Shown: positions 60,050 through 64,000 of the stretch, piece after piece
Layout: each line of letters opens with the position of its first letter
Position numbering within the stretch: position 1 is the stretch's first letter
Assembly (NCBI GenBank): GCA_025084515.1
Contig: JAJAGP010001984.1
Span: 79,632 to 143,631 of the forward strand
Source: Ancistrus triradiatus
Lineage: Eukaryota; Chordata; Actinopteri; Siluriformes; Loricariidae
Reading direction: 5' to 3'
DNA: 64,000 nt
Made by a program: the position numbers and the translations under genes
The notes under the pieces: generated by a model
What the model saw: the letters and a program-made list of their open reading frames with translations, nothing else
The model's database searches: none
What the model was told of the DNA's origin: nothing

Positions 60050-60830
60050 ACTTATGTAACATTTTCAACATTTATTTCCAATGAGTTAATATTTGGCCGA
60101 CAGGCGAGTCGAAGCGCTCCACGAAGTCTTCTGAAGCACATCCTAAAAATGTCAGATGGGGTTAAGGCCAGGATGGTGTGTAAATGATTCCTCATGCTCC
60201 CAGAACCACGCTTTGAGCCTTGGCATTGTTTTCCTGGAACATGTCCATGCCACATGGTGGTACAGTCTGGTCAATCAGCTACTCAGCTGCTTATGACCAA
60301 ACCCAGATTATAACCCTTAATACAGAGACTGGTACAGCGGGCACTGTGCATGATGGGCTGCTTCAAGCTCTCCACATGACCTTTCCATTGCTCCAGAGTC
60401 AAATCGAAGGCAAACTGAAGAGTTGTTTTTCTGATTATCATCACTAAGACGAGGTTTTCTCGTGGTCACACAGTCGTTTAACGCCAGTCTTGTGATCCTT
60501 GTGGCAAAGTGTGTGTGGAAAGGCTCTCAGCATGCGTCTAAGTGATTCTGAAGTGTAGTTTAGGGTTCACCACCATCCTTCCTGGACTTAAGAATGCGTT
60601 AGACACTTAATCCAATTCCAGTCCTTTCAGCGTCTCCTTCATTATTTTCTTTGTTTGATGCAGCAATATTTTCTTCGAAATCTTCTGATCTGGCTGTTTA
60701 AGAAATGAGAAGCCACTCGTTGCTCCAGTTATGGTTATGCGAATTGGCACCAGCTGAGACATTAAATACTGCAGTAATTATTCAATCAAAGCCCCTTATC
60801 TAAGCTCCCTGCACAAAATATGAGTCGCCT
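60050..60830 (-). mobile_element. Decayed Tc1-like element of the fold-back family
   Basis: CTCATGCTCCCAGAACCACG (60192), CCATGCCACATGG and the end AAGAAATGAGAAGCCACTCG, CTGCAGTAATTATTCAATCA match, with many changes, the right arm of the fold-back element at 43699-44051 (CTCATGCTCCCTGAACCACT, AACAAATGAGAAGCTCCTC, GCAGTAATTATCCGAT). No intact frame. Confidence 0.6.
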
Positions 60831-60834
60831 TGCT

Positions 60835-61110
60835 GGTTTAAGGTGGTAGTAACTTCAGGATCCTGCAGATGGCGCTGCATGGGCATGAACAGTAGGTGAC
60901 AGTGGGTGAAAAGACCCAAACATTGGACTGTTCATGACCGGAAACGAAATCTGGTTTGTGCCTGGATGTGAATGATGCTAAGCGTCGTGTTCATCGACTG
61001 TACCACCACTTCTCAGTCTATGAATCCGGTCGCACACGTGTTTATAGCCCGATCATCCTCGTGCAACGGTGCCTGCAGGAGCCTGAAGTCACTACCACCT
61101 TAAACACGCA
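60835..61110. mobile_element. MITE with AAGGTGGTAGT ends
   Basis: Left TTTAAGGTGGTAGTAACTTC, AGGATCCTGCAGATGGCGC; right reverse complement TTTAAGGTGGTAGTGACTTC, AGGCTCCTGCAGGCACC. About 270 bp. A lone end of the same family is at 23655-23712. Confidence 0.8.
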
Positions 61111-61609
61111 AACATTATTTGAGCTTATTTGTTTACGTGAATCCACACTGCGGCTTTTTATGGCCATTCAGCATATTGTTTAACAACAAGAAACGTGCAC
61201 CAACACCGGCGAAAACTGGATTCCAAAGGGTGCACGAGTTAAGAGTTCAGAGTTAAGAGTTCAGAACTAAAACACACGATCACATCTCAAGATCTGCTAA
61301 AGATTAGCTACACTCTTACAGTATATAACCAGCTTTACAACAATAATTAAAATAAACCTCCAGCATACTCCAGGTTACTTCAGAATAAAGCTGATCCTTG
61401 AAGATTCCACTACTAGTAGTTCAGGATAAGGTTGTGGAAAGACAGAAGTTGGGAGAAACCATGCCAAAAGCTTCCTACAGTGACTTTACTCATATTCTCT
61501 ACATTATTATGTTTATTATGCATTATACACACTAATGTTTAATATTCTATCATTTTATATTCTCTATTTGATTAGACTCTTCAAAAGACTGCATTCACTT
61601 TTAATTATT

Positions 61610-61805
61610 TGGGTGACCAAATACTTATTTTCCACCATAATTTACAATTAAATTCTTAAAAAAATGTGATTTTCTGGATTTTGTTTCCTCATTTTGTCTC
61701 TCATAGCTGAAGTGTACCTATGATGAAATTACAGACCTCTCTCATCTTTCTAAGTAGGAGAACTTGCACAATCAGTGGCTGACTAAATACTTTTTTGCCC
61801 CACTG
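61610..61805. mobile_element. Solo terminal repeat of the 33.3-34.9 kb Tc1-like family
   Basis: CAAATACTTATTTTCCACCA to CTAAATACTTTTTTGCCCCA and CTGTA matches the right end of the element at 33322-34912 over about 190 bases. The other end and the coding part are missing. Confidence 0.85.
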
Positions 61806-61857
61806 TAGGTATTTATCTAGGTATATATATATCTATCTATCTATCTATCTATCTATC

Positions 61858-62585
61858 TCTGTAAATCAGTTTCTTACAGCCTATAATTGTTTATTTTATT
61901 TTATGTAAATGTTTTCCTTAATTTTATATTTCATTTTATTTAAACTACTACAATAAACTTAATTACGTAAAGTAGTTTCTTACAGCTTATAATTTTTCTT
62001 ATTATATTTTCTTTAAACATGTTTTCTTTAATGTTATATTTACTTTTATTTAAACTACTACAATAAACTTAATTACATAAATTAGTTTCTCACAGCCTAT
62101 AATTGTTTATTTTATTAAAAAAAAAAGTTCTTTTAATTTTATATTTTCCTACCACAATTAACTTAATTATGTAAATTTCTTTAATTCTTACTACCTATAA
62201 TGTTTAGTTTTATTATATTTTCTTTTTTAATCTTATATTTATCTTCAATTTTTAATCATGTTCTTTTTTAATCTTATATTTATCTTCTTTTTATTTAACT
62301 ACAATAAACATTAATTACATAAATGAGTTTCTTACAGCCTAAAATAAAAATTTTTATTTTATTATATTTTCTTTAAATATGTTCTCTCATTATATATTTC
62401 TTTTTTTATTTAAACTACTACAATAAACTAAATTAAATAAATTAGTTGAATTCTTACATATCATAATTTTTTTATTGTACTGTATTTTCTTTAAAAATAT
62501 TCTCTCTTTTAATTTTATTTATTCTGTTTATTTAAACTATTACTATAAACGTATTAATTACATGACTTAGTTCCATTCTTACACA
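61858..62585. repeat. A/T-rich tandem array, about six units of 95-150 bp
   Basis: Each unit carries AGTTTCTTACAGCCTATAAT, a T-rich middle and ACTACTACAATAAACTTAAT, TAC. Units begin near 61861, 61968, 62077, 62171, 62319 and 62436. A short (ATCT)n run at 61830-61857 precedes the array. Confidence 0.85.
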
Positions 62586-62589
62586 ACAC

Positions 62590-62805
62590 CTAGGCCGCCC
62601 AGTGAGGTCGGGTCCCTTGTTGAGACTTGGTCCTTGCACGGTTTCTTCCTTATAAGGTTTGGGGGGATTTTCCTGCCGCTGCCGCCCTAGGCTTGCTCAG
62701 TTTGTGTTTCTACCTAAGATAATAGAAGATGATATAAATGATAAAGCTGCTTTGAGACAATGCTCCATTGTAAAGAGCGCTATGGAAATAAATCAGACTT
62801 TGACT
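62590..62805 (+). repeat. Fish interspersed repeat
   Basis: TTTCTTCCTTATAAGGTTTG, GGCTTGCTCAGTTTGTGTTT, AAAGCTGCTTTGAGACAATG, GCGCTATGGAAATAAATCAG: a very common teleost repeat pattern. An inverted relative is at 53872-54000. Confidence 0.8.
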
Positions 62806-62911
62806 GTTGTAGCCCATCTGCCTCAAGGCACTAAATAAACACACAGCACAAAAGCAATGTAACCAAATTTAATACAGGTCCATAATGAGAGAGGTCTGTA
62901 CAGAAACGGCG

Positions 62912-63777
62912 CTACTTAAACCTCCTCTTCTTCAGCAGAGCGTCTCTGAGAGCAATCTGAAAATAAATAAGAACATTAGTATTATTAGAATACAAACACA
63001 ATACCATGTAGTAAAGAGTTTTATAGTATATTATCAGTACAGTATATTTGAATATGTTTATCTAAAAATACAGAGCTTTGTGACGTTACCTGCTTGTCTC
63101 TGAAGGAGCGCTTGCCCTTGGTCCGGACGTTCTGGCTCTGCCTCATCATCATGAAGTTCTTCTTCTTCCTCTTCTCCTTGTTGCTGGTGCTGGCGTAGGG
63201 GTTCAGCTTGCTCCTCTTCTTCACAAACTCCTTCCTGTCCGTCCGACCGGCCTGAGAGAGACGAGAAAAGGACGGTACCGATAAGCTTATCGCTCACTTA
63301 CCTTACTGTACCGATATTCGTAGATCGTGTGAGCGTCCTCACCATGGCAGTAGCCAGTCTGGTCTCTTTATCAGATTTGGGTTTCTTGTGTAACCTCTCG
63401 ATGTCTCTCAGTGTGAGCAGTTCACCTCTGAAACACACAGCACGCGGCCGATTTATTCTCCTGCTTTTCTTTTCCTACAGCTATTTCTGTACAGCGTTTT
63501 ATTTTCTATATCTCTCTTAGTAGCGCGTCCTTGAGGAACTTTAAATGATATCATCATTCGATTCTGATGGACTCACGGCAGTAACAGAGCGTTACCTCTC
63601 CGTCTCCTCGTCCGTGTTCTTCCTCTTCTGTCCTTTAGAGGGCGCTGCGTTCACGTCTTTGGCCATCTGAGCCAGGCGGATCTTCTTGAAGTCGTCCTGT
63701 GTGAGGAGGCGGCTGCCGCTGACCGCTGACGCTTTAGCTTTCCTTTCTTCTGCAGGGATGCTCTGGAGCTTCTTCGC
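62912..63777 (-). CDS. sdad1: SDA1 domain-containing protein 1, C-terminal exons (5' part outside window)
   Basis: SDAD1 (yeast Sda1) is a nucleolar protein needed for 60S ribosomal subunit maturation and export. Four exons: 63596-63777, 63343-63427, 63090-63251, 62912-62956, all in frame with stop TAG at 62912-62914. The sequence reads AKKLQSIPAEERKAKAS, TQDDFKKIRLAQMAKDVN, LTLRDIERLHKKPKSDKETR, AGRTDRKEFVKKRSKLNPYA, KKKNFMMMRQSQNVRTKGKR and finally ALRDALLKKRRFK, the lysine-rich C terminus typical of SDAD1. The acceptor at 63778 is preceded by a (TG)n run. Upstream exons lie beyond the window's right edge. Confidence 0.95.
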
Positions 63778-64000
63778 CTAACACACACACACACACACAC
63801 ACGTGAAAAGAGACCATGAAACAGAGATTCACAGAGTAAAACAGACACAGAGAGAGCAACAGAAATTAACACAGAGATGCAAGTAGACAAAAACATACAC
63901 AGAGTAAAAAAAAGTAACACCGAGATAAACAGAGACAGTACACAGAAAGAGTCAAGAGCGCAGAGGTAAACAGAGTAGCACAGAGAGTAACACAGATAAA

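Overview
This is vertebrate nuclear DNA. Genes are split into short exons with GT-AG borders, introns are full of transposon debris and dinucleotide repeats, and all recognisable genes have vertebrate orthologues. Many decayed Tc1/mariner elements, tRNA-derived SINEs with a GGGCGTCTGCTAAATG-type 3' end and fish-type MITEs point to a ray-finned fish, perhaps an otophysan; the species is not determinable here. There are no bacterial, viral or CRISPR features.

Layout. (1) 131-8919, + strand: last six coding exons and long 3' UTR of an AF4/FMR2 family gene, best match AFF1. (2) 10294-44613, - strand: one large multi-exon gene, the notable object of the window. I could join 47 exons in one open frame of about 2,083 codons: signal peptide, five C-type lectin-like domains (CTLDs, the fourth damaged), a SUEL/rhamnose-type galactose-binding lectin domain, an F5/8 type C (discoidin) domain, an LCCL domain, seven more CTLDs, one transmembrane helix and a short cytoplasmic tail with an FxNPxF-like motif. 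(3) 47720-53537, - strand: complete KLHL8 (nine coding exons, 612 codons), with a probable non-coding first exon near 55.4 kb. (4) 56069-59871, - strand: complete six-exon SLC10 transporter (321 codons), best match SLC10A6. (5) 62912-63777, - strand: last four exons of SDAD1; the rest lies beyond the window.

AFF1, KLHL8 and SLC10A6 are close neighbours in mammals, which supports the names. The lectin gene sits between AFF1 and KLHL8, where I know of no mammalian counterpart. It resembles the mannose receptor family (type I receptor, many tandem CTLDs) but carries three inserted modules foreign to that family. Each module is bounded by phase-1 introns, as expected from exon shuffling. Five CTLDs of the C-terminal block keep EPN plus WND calcium/mannose motifs, while the N-terminal block has QPD/NPD-type motifs, so a multivalent endocytic or pattern-recognition receptor of mixed sugar specificity is a reasonable inference.

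Introns of the lectin gene hold most of the mobile DNA: a Tc1 fossil (26.5-28.1 kb), a Tc1-like element nested in a MITE (33.0-35.0 kb), a fold-back element (43.3-44.05 kb), a 25-unit minisatellite whose unit resembles a transposon terminus (17.58-18.37 kb), and long polypyrimidine (21-26 kb) and polypurine (28-32 kb) tracts. Coordinates of exons were read by eye from splice consensus and frame continuity; no alignment or expression data were available.
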